Assembly (NCBI GenBank): GCA_947488605.1
Contig: CANKZJ010000010.1
Location: 1-64,000, forward strand
Direction: 5' to 3'
DNA length: 64,000 nucleotides
Origin: an uncultured Paracoccaceae bacterium
GTDB lineage: Bacteria > Pseudomonadota > Alphaproteobacteria > Rhodobacterales > Rhodobacteraceae
Part shown: one piece after another, positions 62,261 to 64,000 of the stretch
Layout: the number at the start of each line of letters is the position of its first letter
Position numbering within the stretch: the stretch's first letter is position 1
Program-made: the position numbers and the translations under genes
Notes under the pieces: generated by a model
What the model was told of the DNA's origin: nothing
The model's database searches: none
Seen by the model: only the letters and a program-made list of their open reading frames with translations

Positions 62261-64000
62261 ATGTCTTCTTTCCGCGCCGTCATTATCGGCAATGAATCCC
62301 TCGCCATTCAATGCGGTGAGATGCTGCGCGACGCGGGTCACACGCTTGCCGCCGTTGTCACGCGCAATCCAAGTGTCGCCGACTGGGCAGAGGCTGCGGG
62401 TGTCATCGTGGTATCGTCTGATGCTGATTTGACGACAGCACTTTATGGTGTCCAATGCGACTGGCTGTTGTCCATCGCCAACCTTGATATTATCCCCGAG
62501 GCGGTGCTGACGCTGCCGACCCGCGGTGCGGTGAATTTCCATGATGGTCCTCTTCCGCGTTACGCTGGTCTGAACGCCCCTGTCTGGGCCTTGCTGGCTG
62601 GCGAAATCGAATATGGCATTAGCTGGCATATGATTGCTGGTGGCGTCGACGAAGGCGGTTTGTTGGCACAAAGTTTCTTTGATGTGTCCCCTGACGAAAC
62701 CGTCCTCAGCCTGAATGCCAAATGCTATGCTGCCGCCATCGACAGCTTTGAAAACGTGATTGGGAAATTGGAAAGCGACATACCGGCGGTCACGGCCCAA
62801 GATCTGTCCAAGCAAACCTATTTTGCCAAGAACGACCGCCCGGAAAACGCAGGGCAGATCCATTTTGACAAGACCGCGCATGAAATCACCCGCTTGGTGC
62901 GCGCCCTTGATCATGGTGATTATTTCAATCCGTTGACCTGCCCCAAGTTTGAGGCTGCAGGCGGCGTGTTTCTTGTCGGCAAGGCGGTCGCGGGCACATT
63001 GGCCTCGGAGGCCCCGGCAGGCACCGTGCTTGAGGTCGGCGAGGACAGCATCACAATTGCTACGGCAACGGCGCCCGTCACCGTGCGGGCTTTGCGCACG
63101 TCCTCTGGTGGTCCGGTTACACCTGCCGAGATTGCCAGCGTCGGCGATGTGATGCCGCAGCCCAAAGATACCACAGACCTGTCCGTGGCCCTAAAAGCAT
63201 CGTTCAAACACAAGCCCAAGTGGCGCAAAGCGCTTGGCAAGATCAAGCCAGCAACGCTGCCTCTCGTTGATATGCATGCCAAGTCCGCAGAGGTGATCAC
63301 ACTTCCACTGCTAGGCGCCCCACAAGATTTGATCGCGGCCTTGCAGGCCTTGGGTGATGCGTTGTCAGAGGACCCAGTCACACTTGCCATGAAGGTCACA
63401 CATGATCACCCCGGTTACCTGACCGACTGGGTGCCCGTGTGCGCAGAAGATGATTTTGCCGAGATCAAAAGCCGCGGGCCATTTGCCGCAGACCTTCTGG
63501 CGCGGACGCCAAGCGGGGTCAGTATGCCTGCATTGGGCGTGTCAGACGCGGGTCTTGTCCCCGGCACAGCCCTTACTGTCGCCGGCAACGCGTTGCTTGC
63601 TGATACGGGCAAGATCAGCGCGGCAGCCGCCCAACTTATGGCGGACCGGCTAAACCATATGGCCGCACAAATCGCCAACGGCGAAGCTGCGACCGTTCTG
63701 CCCGATGCCGAGCGCCAAACCGTGCTGCACGACTGGAACGCCACTGCGACGGAGTTCCCCGCTGATCTGTGCATCCATCAGGCCTTTGAGGCGCAAGTTC
63801 TGCGCACCCCTGACGCAGAGGCGCTTGCATTCGAGGGTGAAAGCCTGACCTATGCCGACCTTAATACCCGCGCCAACGCTCTGGCCCATCTGCTGCGTGA
63901 CAAAGGCGTCGGGCCTGATGCAATCGTCGGGCTGCATCTGCACCGATCATCCGCTTTGCTTATTGGTGCCTTGGCGATCATGAAAGCAGGCGGTGCCTAT
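62261..64000 (+). CDS. Formyltransferase-led nonribosomal peptide synthetase, 3' end outside window
   Basis: 580 codons are in the window, and the frame is still open. GGAG lies 8 bp before the ATG. Residues 1 to about 200 form a formyl-transferase N domain: VIIGNESLAIQCGEML, then AVNFHDGPLPRYAGLNAPVW (about 91-110) and HMIAGGVDEGGLL with the Asp. A formyl_trans_C-like part follows, then about 150 residues resembling a shortened condensation domain (FAADLLARTPSGV). From about 489 the adenylation domain starts (LHDWNATATEFP, IHQAFEAQVLRTPDAEAL, LTYADLNTRANALAHLL, IMKAGGAY). Formyl-THF-dependent formylation of an amino-acid starter is likely. Confidence 0.88.
   Translation, partial: MSSFRAVIIGNESLAIQCGEMLRDAGHTLAAVVTRNPSVADWAEAAGVIVVSSDADLTTALYGVQCDWLLSIANLDIIPEAVLTLPTRGAVNFHDGPLPRYAGLNAPVWALLAGEIEYGISWHMIAGGVDEGGLLAQSFFDVSPDETVLSLNAKCYAAAIDSFENVIGKLESDIPAVTAQDLSKQTYFAKNDRPENAGQIHFDKTAHEITRLVRALDHGDYFNPLTCPKFEAAGGVFLVGKAVAGTLASEAPAGTVLEVGEDSITIATATAPVTVRALRTSSGGPVTPAEIASVGDVMPQPKDTTDLSVALKASFKHKPKWRKALGKIKPATLPLVDMHAKSAEVITLPLLGAPQDLIAALQALGDALSEDPVTLAMKVTHDHPGYLTDWVPVCAEDDFAEIKSRGPFAADLLARTPSGVSMPALGVSDAGLVPGTALTVAGNALLADTGKISAAAAQLMADRLNHMAAQIANGEAATVLPDAERQTVLHDWNATATEFPADLCIHQAFEAQVLRTPDAEALAFEGESLTYADLNTRANALAHLLRDKGVGPDAIVGLHLHRSSALLIGALAIMKAGGAY

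Noticed and set aside
61991..62914. 307-codon leftward frame antisense to the GT2 and NRPS genes
   Set aside because: It is the mirror of two clearly homologous genes on the + strand; its translation shows no domain and codon use is inverted.
1..64000. CRISPR arrays, tRNA, rRNA genes and complete insertion sequences
   Set aside because: Reading both strands showed no regular repeat-spacer pattern, no recognisable tRNA or rRNA segments and no transposase with terminal repeats. Short or diverged tRNAs could escape a manual reading.

Overview
The window reads as DNA of a Rhodobacteraceae (Roseobacter-group) alphaproteobacterium. Three things point there: moderately high GC with ATGA-type overlaps inside operons, the combination of HemP, a DUF1289 protein and a ferric-iron ABC binding protein, and a replication module of the DnaA-like type described on roseobacter plasmids. 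I infer that most or all of the window lies on an extrachromosomal element (plasmid or chromid). The sequence does not show whether it is circular.

Layout. 1-4974: sugar-modifying enzymes (TIM-barrel isomerase, SDR-type epimerase, GMC oxidoreductase, SDR) and an exported SGNH-like protein. 4984-20053: an exopolysaccharide machine with phosphatase, acetyltransferase, UGM-like flavoprotein, GT4, Wzx flippase, Wzy-like polymerase with a repeat-bearing tail, 2OG oxygenase, a BY-kinase and chain-length regulator encoded separately, ExeA-like ATPase, ExoY-like priming transferase, a short OPX export protein and an outer-membrane barrel. 20351-26456: the plasmid backbone with a small membrane protein, a winged-helix protein, a tyrosine recombinase, three parS-like palindromes, parB, parA, a probable origin and a DnaA-like initiator. 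26457-33063: accessory genes, including a serine-hydrolase remnant, HEAT-like and YHYH proteins, an Xre/RES toxin-antitoxin pair, an SMR transporter, DUF1289, hemP (not found by simple long-ORF calling) and the iron-binding protein. 33094-36280: an unrecognised pair with a membrane-anchored array of Ig-like repeats. 36383-41553: a complete oligopeptide ABC transporter. 41661-45548: a four-gene operon matching the mycobacterial decaprenyl-phospho-arabinose pathway. 45750-54617: a second glycan block (WecG-type GT, GalE, ManC, ManB, GT2, DegT aminotransferase, GT4). 54836-64000: a type I PKS with an unusual domain order, a GT2 and the start of a formyltransferase-led NRPS that runs off the window.

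How it fits together. ExoY loads the first sugar on undecaprenyl phosphate, the GTs extend it, Wzx flips it, Wzy polymerises it, and the Wzz/kinase pair with OPX and barrel exports it. GalE, ManB and ManC supply precursors, and the DprE-type operon could supply an arabinofuranosyl lipid donor. The PKS/NRPS block may make an acyl or peptidyl part of a glycolipid or a separate metabolite. The most unusual elements are the DprE-type operon and the PKS plus formyl-NRPS pair next to glycosyltransferases.
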